64,000 nt of DNA from NCBI RefSeq assembly GCF_013033355.1, contig NZ_WQDY01000015.1, forward strand, positions 1 through 64,000, written 5' to 3'. The position numbers and the translations under genes are program-made. The notes under the pieces are model-generated. The model was not told the DNA's origin. It searched no databases and was given only the letters and a program-made list of their open reading frames with translations. The stretch comes from Ruegeria lacuscaerulensis (GTDB lineage Bacteria > Pseudomonadota > Alphaproteobacteria > Rhodobacterales > Rhodobacteraceae). Positions 1 to 8,353 of this stretch are shown here, piece after piece. Position 1 is the first letter of the stretch; each line of letters opens with the position of its first letter.

Positions 1-56
1 GTCATCGCGACCCGGTTCTCACCGTCCAGTATTTCCTTTGGTGTGCCTAGCTTCAT
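1..56 (-). CDS. pntA: NAD(P) transhydrogenase subunit alpha, N-terminus only (partial)
   Basis: Only the first 18 or so codons are in the window; the gene runs off the left edge on the minus strand. The start ATG is at 56-54. The visible residues (MKLGTPKEILDGENRVAMT) match the N-terminal beta-alpha opening of proton-translocating transhydrogenase alpha subunits, which share this start with alanine dehydrogenases. The start is 10 bp after the lpd stop, so it is probably co-transcribed with the PDH operon. Transhydrogenase makes NADPH from NADH at the expense of proton-motive force, which fits an operon containing the NADPH-using acetoacetyl-CoA reductase. Alanine dehydrogenase is the main alternative. 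Confidence 0.7.
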   Translation of the reverse strand, partial: MKLGTPKEILDGENRVAM

Positions 57-66
57 GGGTCAGGTC

Positions 67-1800
67 CTAGTGGCGTTTCTTGGGTGGCATCAGGTCGGTG
101 ATCGTGCCTTCGAACATTTCGGCCGCGAAATTCACCGTCTCGCTGAGCGTCGGGTGAGGGTGGATCGTGTGACCGAGATCGACCGCATCTGCGCCCATCT
201 CGATGGCCAGAGCTGTCTCGGCGATCAAGTCACCCGCGTTCGTGCCCACGATGCAGGCCCCCACTACGCGTTGATCTTCGGGATCGAAAAGCAATTTTGT
301 GATGCCTTCGGACCGGCCATTGGACAGGGATTTGCCTGATGCAGCCCAAGGGAACACGCCTTTTTCGACCTTGATGCCTTTGGTCTTGGCCTCGGTCTCG
401 GTCAGGCCACACCATGCGACCTCGGGGTCGGTGTAGGCGACCGAGGGTATAAGCTTGGCGTCGAAGAACCGCTTGTGACCAGCGGCCACTTCGGCGGCGA
501 CCTTACCTTCATGCACTGCCTTGTGTGCCAGCATGGGCTGGCCGACCAGATCACCGATGGCGAAAATATGCGGCACGCCTGTGCGCTGCTGGTTGTCCAC
601 GGCGATGAAGCCACGTTCATCCACCGCAACACCCGCCTTTTCTGCGTCGATCAGCTTGCCATTGGGCTTGCGGCCCACGGCGACCAGCACCTTGTCGAAC
701 GTGTCGGTGAAGCTTTCGCCCTTGTCATCCTCGAACGTGACTTTCAGGCCCTTTTTCTGAGGCTCTATCGCGGTCACTTTGGTCTTGAGGAAGATGTTCT
801 CGTACCGGCCCTTAATGCGGTTCATCAAGGGTTTGACGATGTCCTTGTCGGCACCGGGGATGATCTGATCCATCAGTTCGACCACGGTGATGTTCGACCC
901 CAAAGCGTCATATACACAGGCCATTTCCAGACCGATGATACCACCACCAAGAACCAGCATCCGTTTGGGCACATCCGCCAGTTCCAACGCCCCGGTCGAG
1001 TCGATCACGCGATCGTCGTCATGCGGGATGAAAGGCAATTCAACCGGTTCAGAGCCCGCAGCGATGATACACAGGTCGAATGAAACGGTGGTCATGCCAT
1101 CATCACCCACAACTTCGATCATGTTGGGGCCCGAAAAACGGCCATAGCCGCGCACGATCTGAACCTTGCGGCCTTTGGACAGGCCGTCCAGTCCGCCGGT
1201 CAGCTTGCCGACAACGCTGTCTTTGAAGGCGCGCAGCTCGTCCAGGTCGATCTTCGGTTTACCGAAGCTAACCCCGTGTGCGCCCATCTCTTCGGCTTCG
1301 GTGATGACCTTGGCTACGTGCAGCAGGGCTTTTGAAGGGATACAACCCACGTTCAGGCAGACGCCGCCCAGTGTCGGGTTGCGTTCGATCATGACCACCT
1401 TCTTGCCCAGATCGGCAGCACGGAAAGCGGCGGTGTAACCACCGGGGCCAGAGCCCAGCACAACCACGTCGGCATGCACATCGCCCTGACCAGTCGCCGT
1501 GCCGGTGGCGGCCACGGCTTGCGGCGCGGCGGCGTGGGCCTCTGCCGGAGCAGCTTCGGGCGCGGCCCCATCGGCGGCTTCCAATGTCAGGATCAACGCA
1601 CCTTCCGAGACGTTATCGCCTTCGGACACGGCAATCGAAACCACTTTGCCTGCGGCGGGGGAGGGGACCTCCATCGTGGCTTTGTCGGATTCCAGTTCGA
1701 TCAGTGGGTCCTCGGCGGCGACAGTATCGCCGACCGAGACAAGAATGCTGATCACGGGTACATCGGAGAAATCACCGATATCGGGTACTTTGACGTCCAT
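67..1800 (-). CDS. lpdA: Dihydrolipoyl dehydrogenase (E3) with N-terminal lipoyl domain
   Basis: E3 of the pyruvate dehydrogenase complex; it reoxidises dihydrolipoyl groups with NAD+ in the cytoplasm. The 577-residue protein begins with a lipoyl domain (residues 1-75, lipoyl-lysine about K40 in ESDKATMEV), an Ala/Pro linker (about 76-108), then a complete FAD-dependent disulfide oxidoreductase. The FAD-binding GSGPGG is near 116 and the redox disulfide CLNVGC is C148/C153. The C-terminal HPHPTLSE holds the catalytic His-Glu pair. I chose ATG 1800 because AAGGAGA lies just upstream of it; an upstream in-frame GTG at 1818 would place that ribosome site inside the gene. Last complete gene of phbB-aceE-aceF-lpdA, 11 bp after aceF. 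Lipoyl-bearing E3 is known in several proteobacteria that use AceE-type E1. Confidence 0.95.
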   Translation of the reverse strand: MDVKVPDIGDFSDVPVISILVSVGDTVAAEDPLIELESDKATMEVPSPAAGKVVSIAVSEGDNVSEGALILTLEAADGAAPEAAPAEAHAAAPQAVAATGTATGQGDVHADVVVLGSGPGGYTAAFRAADLGKKVVMIERNPTLGGVCLNVGCIPSKALLHVAKVITEAEEMGAHGVSFGKPKIDLDELRAFKDSVVGKLTGGLDGLSKGRKVQIVRGYGRFSGPNMIEVVGDDGMTTVSFDLCIIAAGSEPVELPFIPHDDDRVIDSTGALELADVPKRMLVLGGGIIGLEMACVYDALGSNITVVELMDQIIPGADKDIVKPLMNRIKGRYENIFLKTKVTAIEPQKKGLKVTFEDDKGESFTDTFDKVLVAVGRKPNGKLIDAEKAGVAVDERGFIAVDNQQRTGVPHIFAIGDLVGQPMLAHKAVHEGKVAAEVAAGHKRFFDAKLIPSVAYTDPEVAWCGLTETEAKTKGIKVEKGVFPWAASGKSLSNGRSEGITKLLFDPEDQRVVGACIVGTNAGDLIAETALAIEMGADAVDLGHTIHPHPTLSETVNFAAEMFEGTITDLMPPKKRH

Positions 1801-1811
1801 CTGATCTCTCC

Positions 1812-3062
1812 TTACCACATCAGCTTGCGCATATCGCCCAACAGCGTCTTGAGCGTCACGCAGAAGCGCGCGGCCAAGGCGCCATCGACGGCACGGTGGT
1901 CATAGCTAAGCGACATTGGCTGCATCAGGCGCGGCACAAATTCCTCGCCATTCCAGACCGGCGCCATTTTCGAGCGGGTCAGGCCCAGGATTGCCACCTC
2001 GGGTGCGTTGACGATGGGCGTAAAATGCGTGCCGCCGATACCGCCCAACGACGAGATCGTGAAGGTCGCGCCCTGCATGTCATTTGACTTCAGCTCACCT
2101 GCGCGGGCCTTGCCAGACAGCTCCATCAGGTCCTTGGAAATCTCGACAATCCCCTTACGGTCGGCGTCCTTGATGACCGGAACCACCAGCCCGTTGGGCG
2201 TGTCAGCCGCGAAACCGATATTGTAGTAGGATTTGCGGATCAGCTTGTCGCCATCGGGGTGGATGGACGAGTTGAACTCCCAATGCTGTTTCAACGCACT
2301 GACCGAGGCTTTGACGACAAAGCTGAGCAGGGTAACGCGATAGCCTTCTTCCTTGGCCATCGTGTCCATTTCCTTGCGGTACTTGTCCAGATCAGTGATG
2401 TCCGCCTCGTCATTATGCGTCACATGCGGGATATTCAGCCAGGACCGGTGCAGGGCAGGGCCCGACAGCTTTTTGATCCGCGGCATCTCCACATCTTCCA
2501 CGGGGCCGAATTTCGAGAAATCGACAACGGGGATCGGAGGGATGCCCATGCCGCCCGCCGCACCGGCAGCAGCCGGGGCCGCCGCGGTTGAGGCTTTCAG
2601 GAACTTGGTGACGTCTTCGCGCAGGATGCGACCCTTACGGCCCGAACCGTTGACTTTGGACAGGTCGATATCCAACTGGCGCGCAAAGGCGCGCACCGAT
2701 GGCGAGGCGTGAGCCTTGCCGAACCCACCATCCACAACGGGTGCGGGTGCCGGGGCAGCAGGCGCTGCGGCCGGTGCCGAAGCGGCAGCAGGTGCGGGCG
2801 CAGCCTCGGCCGGGGCGGCAGAGGCCCCTTCGCCTTCCAGCAGCAGGATCAGCGCGCCCTCAGACACATTGTCGCCCTCGGCCACTTTGATTTCCTTGAC
2901 GACACCAGCCGCCGGGGAGGGAACCTCCATCGTTGCCTTGTCGCTTTCCAATTCGATCAGCGGATCTTCGGCGGCGATGGTGTCACCGACCGAGACCAGA
3001 ATGCTGATGACGGGAACGTCCGAGAAATCCCCGATATCCGGGACTGTTACTTCGATTGCCAT
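1812..3062 (-). CDS. aceF: Pyruvate dehydrogenase E2, dihydrolipoamide acetyltransferase
   Basis: Transfers the acetyl group from E1 to CoA and forms the PDH core. The 416 residues show one lipoyl domain (1-78, lipoyl-lysine about K42), an Ala/Pro-rich hinge (about 80-115), an E1/E3-binding domain (about 120-155, with ASPSVRAFARQLDIDL), a second Ala-rich linker and the CAT catalytic domain with SYDHRAVDG near the C-terminus, holding the catalytic histidine and aspartate. GAGGAGA lies upstream of the ATG. It has a single lipoyl domain, whereas the E. coli AceF has three; the extra one here is on E3. The lipoyl domain is almost residue-for-residue the same as that of the E3 downstream. Confidence 0.96.
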   Translation of the reverse strand: MAIEVTVPDIGDFSDVPVISILVSVGDTIAAEDPLIELESDKATMEVPSPAAGVVKEIKVAEGDNVSEGALILLLEGEGASAAPAEAAPAPAAASAPAAAPAAPAPAPVVDGGFGKAHASPSVRAFARQLDIDLSKVNGSGRKGRILREDVTKFLKASTAAAPAAAGAAGGMGIPPIPVVDFSKFGPVEDVEMPRIKKLSGPALHRSWLNIPHVTHNDEADITDLDKYRKEMDTMAKEEGYRVTLLSFVVKASVSALKQHWEFNSSIHPDGDKLIRKSYYNIGFAADTPNGLVVPVIKDADRKGIVEISKDLMELSGKARAGELKSNDMQGATFTISSLGGIGGTHFTPIVNAPEVAILGLTRSKMAPVWNGEEFVPRLMQPMSLSYDHRAVDGALAARFCVTLKTLLGDMRKLMW

Positions 3063-3089
3063 GTCTATGTCTCCTCGTGCCCCGTGGCC

Positions 3090-5744
3090 TTAAACCAACC
3101 GGGGGTTCGGCTTGTCGCCGTCAATTTCATATGTCTTGAGCGCTTTCTCGAGCTCGGCCTTGGTCACGGCACCTTCGCGGTACAAATCGACCATGGCGGC
3201 CGCCGCGATGTGGTTGGCGTCGACCTCGAAGAACCGGCGCAGGTTCACCCGGCTGTCCGAGCGGCCATAGCCATCCGTGCCCAGCACGGTGTAGCGGCCC
3301 GGCACAAAGGCGCGGATCTGTTCGGCGTAGTTCTTCATATAGTCGGTGGCTGCGATGATCGGGCCCTTGGCTTTGGACAGCTGCTCGGTCACGTAAGGCA
3401 CACGTTCTTCGGCCAGCGGGTCCAGACGGTTGGCGCGCGCCGCGTCCTGACCATCGCGGGCCAGTTCGTTGAACGAGGTTGCCGACCAGATATCCGAGGT
3501 CACGCCGAAATCTTTCTTCAGCATCTCGGCGGCTTTCATCGCCTGAACCAGAATGGTGCCCGAGCCCATCAGATTGACGTGTTTCTTGCCGGGCTTTTTG
3601 ACCTCCTGGAACCGGTAAAGCCCCTTGATGATGCCTTCTTCCGCGCCCATTGGCATGTCGGGGTGGGCATAGTTTTCGTTCATCAGGGTCAGGTAGAAAT
3701 AGATATCCTCCTGATTACCATACATCCGTTGCAGGCCGTTCTGGATGATCACTGCGACCTCATAGCTGAAGGTCGGGTCATAGGTGATGCAATTCGGAAT
3801 GGTGCCCGCAAGGATATGGCTGTGCCCATCCTCGTGCTGCAACCCTTCGCCGTTCAACGTGGTCCGTCCGGCAGTGCCGCCCAGCATGAAGCCCCGCGCG
3901 CGGCTGTCACCCGCAGCCCAGGCCAGATCGCCAATCCGCTGGAACCCGAACATCGAGTAGTAGATGAAGAACGGGATCATCGCCACGCCGTGGTTGGAAT
4001 AGGACGTCGCCGCCGCGATCCAGTCGGCCATGGCTCCAGCCTCGTTGATGCCTTCCTGCAGGACCTGACCGTTGGTCGTTTCCTTGTAGAACATCATCTG
4101 ATCGGCATCTTCGGGGGTATAGTTCTGACCCGCCGGGTTGTAGATGCCAACCGAGCGGAATAGCCCTTCCATCCCGAAAGTGCGGCTTTCATCGGGCACG
4201 ATCGGAACCACGTTTTTGCCGATCCCTTTGTCACGCAGCAGCGTTGTCAAGATGCGGACAAAGGCCATGGTGGTCGAAATCTCGCGCTCCCCGGTGCCTT
4301 TGAGCTGCGCTTCGAACTTGGACAGGTCCGGGATATCCAGAGCGGGTGCGGTGCTGTCGCGTTTGGGGAATTCCCCCCCCAAAGCTTTGCGCCGGTCTGC
4401 GAGATAAGCCTTCTGTGCATTGTTCAGCGACACGAATGGCGCGTTTGGCAGATCTTCGTCGCTAACCGGGATTTGGAACCGGTCGCGGAAGGCGCGCAGT
4501 TGATCTTCGGCCAGTTTCTTTTGCTGGTGCGTGGTGTTTTGTCCTTCACCAGCCGAGCCCATGCCATAGCCTTTTACGGTTTTCACCAACAGGCAGGTTG
4601 GAGTGCCCTCATTCTCGGTTGCGCGTTTGAACGCGGTAAAGACTTTCTCAGGGTCGTGTCCGCCCCGGCGCAGCGCCCAGATTTGATCGTCGGTCCAGTC
4701 TTCGACCAAAGCGGCAGTCTCGGGGTATTTGCCAAAGAAATGTTCGCGGATATAAGCGCCGTCCTTGGATTTGAAGGTCTGGTAGTCCCCATCGACCGTC
4801 TCATCCATCAACTGGCGCAGTCGGCCGGTGGTGTCTTTCTCCAACAGCTGATCCCAGCCTTTGCCCCAGAGCAGTTTGATGACGTTCCAGCCTGCGCCGC
4901 GGAAGTCGCCCTCAAGCTCTTGCACGATCTTGCCGTTGCCGCGTACCGGGCCATCCAAGCGTTGCAGATTGCAGTTGATGACAAAGATCAGGTTGTCCAG
5001 ACCTTCGCGCACGGCAAGGTCGATCGCACCCCGGCTTTCGGGTTCGTCCATCTCGCCATCGCCCAGGAAACACCACACCTTGCGGTCCGCCATGTCGATA
5101 TGGCCCCGGTTGTGCATGTATTTCATAAATCGTGCCTGATAGATCGCCATCAATGGGCCCAGACCCATCGAAACGGTCGGGAACTGCCAGTAATCCGGCA
5201 TCAGCCACGGGTGGGGATAGCTGGACAGACCACCTCCGCTGACTTCCGAGCGGAAGTTTTCCAACTGCTCTTCGCTGATGCGACCCTCCATGAAGGACCG
5301 GGCATAGATGCCGGGGATCACGTGGCCCTGAAAGAACACCAGATCGCCGCCATGGATCGCTGATTTCGACCGCCAAAAGTGGTTCAGGCCAATGTCATAC
5401 ATGACCGCCGACGACGCGAATGAGGCGATGTGGCCACCATATTCGCTGCTGACCTTGTTGCGCCGCACCACGGTGGCCATCGCGTTCCAGCGGTTGATCG
5501 TGCGAATGCGCCATTCCATGTCCTGATCGCCGGGAAAGGCATACTGATCATCGACAGGAATGGTGTTCTGATAGGGCGTGGTTGCCGAAAACGGCAGGGT
5601 CGCCCCAGCAGCGCGCGCCTTTTGCACCGCTTTGTCCAGCAGGAAATGTGCGCGATTGGCGCCATCCCGTTCGATGACGTCTTCGATGGCGTCCTGCCAC
5701 TCCTGAGACTCGATTGGGTCGATGTCGGGTTCAAGGTCTTTCAT
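3090..5744 (-). CDS. aceE: Pyruvate dehydrogenase E1, homodimeric type
   Basis: Thiamine-diphosphate-dependent decarboxylation of pyruvate and acetylation of E2 lipoyl groups. At 884 residues it has the length of E. coli AceE (887) and is collinear: the GDGEMDEPES stretch of the ThDP/metal motif lies near 230, and the HEDGHSH active-site region near 640. This is the single-chain alpha2 E1, not the split PdhA/PdhB E1 usual in alphaproteobacteria. It lies 27 bp upstream of aceF and 33 bp after phbB. AAGGATCC precedes the ATG. The genome may carry a separate pdhAB; that cannot be seen here. Confidence 0.97.
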   Translation of the reverse strand: MKDLEPDIDPIESQEWQDAIEDVIERDGANRAHFLLDKAVQKARAAGATLPFSATTPYQNTIPVDDQYAFPGDQDMEWRIRTINRWNAMATVVRRNKVSSEYGGHIASFASSAVMYDIGLNHFWRSKSAIHGGDLVFFQGHVIPGIYARSFMEGRISEEQLENFRSEVSGGGLSSYPHPWLMPDYWQFPTVSMGLGPLMAIYQARFMKYMHNRGHIDMADRKVWCFLGDGEMDEPESRGAIDLAVREGLDNLIFVINCNLQRLDGPVRGNGKIVQELEGDFRGAGWNVIKLLWGKGWDQLLEKDTTGRLRQLMDETVDGDYQTFKSKDGAYIREHFFGKYPETAALVEDWTDDQIWALRRGGHDPEKVFTAFKRATENEGTPTCLLVKTVKGYGMGSAGEGQNTTHQQKKLAEDQLRAFRDRFQIPVSDEDLPNAPFVSLNNAQKAYLADRRKALGGEFPKRDSTAPALDIPDLSKFEAQLKGTGEREISTTMAFVRILTTLLRDKGIGKNVVPIVPDESRTFGMEGLFRSVGIYNPAGQNYTPEDADQMMFYKETTNGQVLQEGINEAGAMADWIAAATSYSNHGVAMIPFFIYYSMFGFQRIGDLAWAAGDSRARGFMLGGTAGRTTLNGEGLQHEDGHSHILAGTIPNCITYDPTFSYEVAVIIQNGLQRMYGNQEDIYFYLTLMNENYAHPDMPMGAEEGIIKGLYRFQEVKKPGKKHVNLMGSGTILVQAMKAAEMLKKDFGVTSDIWSATSFNELARDGQDAARANRLDPLAEERVPYVTEQLSKAKGPIIAATDYMKNYAEQIRAFVPGRYTVLGTDGYGRSDSRVNLRRFFEVDANHIAAAAMVDLYREGAVTKAELEKALKTYEIDGDKPNPRLV

Positions 5745-5777
5745 TTGGCAGGATCCTTTCTTGTGTATGTCCGGGCG

Positions 5778-6500
5778 TTAGCTGAAGAACTGCGCGCCGT
5801 TGGCAGAGATGGTCGAGCCGTTGATGAACTGACTGTCATCCGAGGCCAGGAAGGCCACGCAGCGGGCGATCTCCTCAGGCTCACCCAGCCGTCCCGCCGG
5901 GATTTGGGCTATGATCGAGTCGCGCACCTTCTCGGGTACGGCCATGACCATCTCGGTTGCGATGTATCCGGGGCAGATCGCGTTGGCGGTGATGCCAGCC
6001 CGCGCGCCCTCTTGCGCCAGAGATTTGACGATACCCAGATCGCCCGCCTTGGTTGCGGCATAGTTCACTTGCGCGAACTGACCTTTCTGACCGTTGATCG
6101 AACTGATGACGATGATACGGCCAAACTTGCGCTCGCGCATACCGGGCCAGATTGGATGAACGGTGTTGAACACACCGGTCAAGTTGGTGTCGATCACGTC
6201 TTTCCACTGGTCCGGGGTCATCTTGTGGAATGGTGCGTCGCGAGTGATGCCTGCATTGGCCACGACAACGTCAATGGGTCCGAGGTCCGCTTCGACTTGC
6301 GCGATACCTGCGGCCGAGGCTTCGTAATCGGCAACATTCCACTTGTAAGTCTTGATACCTGTCTCGGCGGTGAAGGCGGCGGCCTTTTCATCGTTGCCTG
6401 CATAAGTCGCGGCTACATTATATCCTTCAGCCTTCAACTTTCTGGAAATCGCTTCGCCGATACCCCGGCTACCACCGGTTACAAGTGCAGTACGTGTCAT
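5778..6500 (-). CDS. phbB: Acetoacetyl-CoA reductase (SDR family)
   Basis: NADPH-dependent reduction of acetoacetyl-CoA to (R)-3-hydroxybutyryl-CoA, the second step of polyhydroxybutyrate synthesis. The 240-residue protein has the cofactor motif TGGSRGIGEA (about 8-17), the NAG motif in VVVANAGIT, catalytic Ser in ISSINGQKGQ and YAATK with the Tyr and Lys; the SINGQKGQ stretch is characteristic of PhaB over FabG. ATG 6500 is used because GGAGG lies 8 nt upstream; the in-frame TTG at 6515 would precede its own ribosome site. First gene of the PDH operon, which is an unusual partner: it places the acetyl-CoA source and its storage sink in one transcript. FabG-type 3-oxoacyl-ACP reductase is the alternative. 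Confidence 0.88.
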   Translation of the reverse strand: MTRTALVTGGSRGIGEAISRKLKAEGYNVAATYAGNDEKAAAFTAETGIKTYKWNVADYEASAAGIAQVEADLGPIDVVVANAGITRDAPFHKMTPDQWKDVIDTNLTGVFNTVHPIWPGMRERKFGRIIVISSINGQKGQFAQVNYAATKAGDLGIVKSLAQEGARAGITANAICPGYIATEMVMAVPEKVRDSIIAQIPAGRLGEPEEIARCVAFLASDDSQFINGSTISANGAQFFS

Positions 6501-6546
6501 TTTCAATTCCTCCAATTAGTCAGAAACTTTGACCTAACTCACTTTG

Positions 6547-6559
6547 TTACGTAGCGTAA
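6547..6559. promoter_or_regulatory. 13-bp palindrome upstream of phbB
   Basis: TTACG-TAG-CGTAA, perfect 5-bp arms, centred 53 bp upstream of the phbB start in the 161-bp gap between dld and phbB. A second GCGTA follows at about 6566. Placement suggests an operator for the phbB-PDH operon; the regulator is unknown. Confidence 0.4.
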
Positions 6560-6612
6560 TTTTCAGCGTACGGATAGGCCTGAGCGGAATACCAGCTATG
6601 CGTCTCAGGAAA

Positions 6613-6628
6613 AGTTTAACGTTAAACT
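6613..6628. promoter_or_regulatory. Perfect 16-bp palindrome between dld and phbB
   Basis: AGTTTAAC-GTTAAACT, every base paired, 112 bp upstream of phbB and 33 bp past the dld stop. Its A+T-rich arms and lack of a loop suit a dimeric transcription factor better than a terminator. Possible operator for the phbB-aceE-aceF-lpdA operon. Confidence 0.45.
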
Positions 6629-6661
6629 ATCTGAAAAACGCCACGCATAACCTTGGGCGAT

Positions 6662-8353
6662 TTACTTGATCCCTTCGCCATAGTTGCGGGATTTTGACAT
6701 CTTGCCGATCCCCGGATTGAAAGAGTTTGTCGGATCGCAACACGTGTAATGCGCCGCAAGATCGGGCTTGGCTTTATAGAGGTGCCCGACATTGTGTTCC
6801 GCCGGATATTCGGCACCACGCGCATCGAACAGCTTTAGCATCGCAGCTTTTAGTGCTTTGGGATCTGCCCCTTTGCGCACCACATAGTCCTGGTGCATCA
6901 CGTGACACATGAAGTGGCCATAGTAGAGCTTGTGAACAATCTGATCGCCGATCTCGGGCGGCAAAACCTCAAGCCAATCACGATCATTGCGGCGCAGGGC
7001 TACGTCCAGCGCGATGATGTCTTCAACCTCATCTGCGTGGATCGCCATGTAGCGCACCGCAGCACCAGCGGCTGCAAACCGGTGCAGGCCCGCAATCTTG
7101 GCTTCGCGGGGGGTACATTCGAAGAAATCTGCATCGCGCCCTTCGAAGAAGCCGGGCAACCAGTCGCGGATCGCTTCGATGCCCTCGTCCTTCATTTTCA
7201 GGATCAGATGATGTTCAAAGGCGTCTCGGTATTCGATCATCCTCTTGGGCAGGACCTGCGGCAGGAGGCTGACTGCGGCCTGCATGAACCGGTCGGTGAA
7301 ATTGCGCAGAAAAGGAATGCGCCGTAAACGTGCATCCACTGCGCCCTTCAGCGCAAAGAACATCGGCAAGCGATCTGTGCCCAACTTGTCGATCATCCAC
7401 ACAGTGTCCTTACCGTAGGCCTTAGTGATGTCGAACACGTCGCGCTGCATGTACTCGGCCGAGACTGGCAGGGACGCGAATTGCGACAGGATATACCGGC
7501 GCAACTCGGCCAGATCGTCTGGGGAGTTGGTTCCGATATAGAAAACCTGTTCAGCCTCGTTTTTGGCGAAAGTGTCCAGACGCACGGCAAACACAGCCAC
7601 TTTTCCGGCTGAACCCGCAGATTCAAACAGCTTCGCCTTATCCGCATTGTATCGTGCGGGCGTTTCGGCATCCACGTCGCGCACGATCTGCGCATAGTCA
7701 CTGGCCGAGGCGCGTTTATTCGTAGACCCCGGATTGCGCTCGAACTGACCAGCATCGAGATTTGACAGGATCTGTTCCGGTGTCTCACCCAGATCAATGC
7801 CCAAGTGGTTGACCAGCTCTAACGTGCCGTCTTCGGTGATGCGCGCATAGACCGACAGCTCGGTGTAGACCGGCCCGCGTTCAACCAATGAACCGCCCGA
7901 ATTGTTGCAGACCCCGCCCACAATCGAGGCCCCGATGCACGAAGATCCGATCACCGAGTGCGGCTCACGCCTCATTGGGTCCAGCAACTTTTCCAGCGCA
8001 AAGAGCGTGGCGCCGGGAAAGCTGATGACTTGTTCGCCGCCGTTCAGCGGAACCAGAGTATCCATGCGACGGGTATTGATCAGAACCACATCGCGGTCAT
8101 AGTGACCCGAGGGTGTCGACCCTTCGGTCAGTCCTGTATTGGCGGCCTGCATGATGACGATCTTGTCGGCGGCGACGCAGGCTTGTAGCACCTTCCACTG
8201 CTCAAGCAGAGTGCCGGGCTGTACGACGCACAGCGCCTCGCCTTCACCCGACCTGAACCCACGGCGGAACCGCTCGGTGGCGCGTGCGCCGGTCAGCACA
8301 TGGCGTGACCCGACGATTGCGCGGAAGTCGGATATGAGGGCATCGTTGGTCAT
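6662..8353 (-). CDS. dld: D-lactate dehydrogenase, quinone-dependent, FAD-binding
   Basis: Peripheral membrane flavoprotein oxidising D-lactate to pyruvate and passing electrons to quinone. The 563 residues match the E. coli Dld type: an N-terminal FAD-binding PCMH domain (about 20-230) with the nucleotide-binding stretch QAANTGLTEGSTPSG, and the large C-terminal domain ending in ACCDPTNSFNPGIGK. The ATG overlaps the lldD stop by four bases (ATGA at 8350-8353), so the two are translationally coupled. The pairing of D- and L-lactate enzymes with a TRAP transporter makes a complete lactate utilisation operon. Confidence 0.93.
   Translation of the reverse strand: MTNDALISDFRAIVGSRHVLTGARATERFRRGFRSGEGEALCVVQPGTLLEQWKVLQACVAADKIVIMQAANTGLTEGSTPSGHYDRDVVLINTRRMDTLVPLNGGEQVISFPGATLFALEKLLDPMRREPHSVIGSSCIGASIVGGVCNNSGGSLVERGPVYTELSVYARITEDGTLELVNHLGIDLGETPEQILSNLDAGQFERNPGSTNKRASASDYAQIVRDVDAETPARYNADKAKLFESAGSAGKVAVFAVRLDTFAKNEAEQVFYIGTNSPDDLAELRRYILSQFASLPVSAEYMQRDVFDITKAYGKDTVWMIDKLGTDRLPMFFALKGAVDARLRRIPFLRNFTDRFMQAAVSLLPQVLPKRMIEYRDAFEHHLILKMKDEGIEAIRDWLPGFFEGRDADFFECTPREAKIAGLHRFAAAGAAVRYMAIHADEVEDIIALDVALRRNDRDWLEVLPPEIGDQIVHKLYYGHFMCHVMHQDYVVRKGADPKALKAAMLKLFDARGAEYPAEHNVGHLYKAKPDLAAHYTCCDPTNSFNPGIGKMSKSRNYGEGIK

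Noticed and set aside
2709..4163. 484-codon plus-strand open frame opposite aceF/aceE
   Set aside because: Antisense shadow of two certain genes in high-G+C DNA; composition is rich in His, Arg and Asp as expected of a complementary frame, and no ribosome site or domain is visible.
5430..6554. 374-codon plus-strand frame over aceE start and phbB
   Set aside because: Shadow of two real genes; spans their intergenic region by chance and has no family features.
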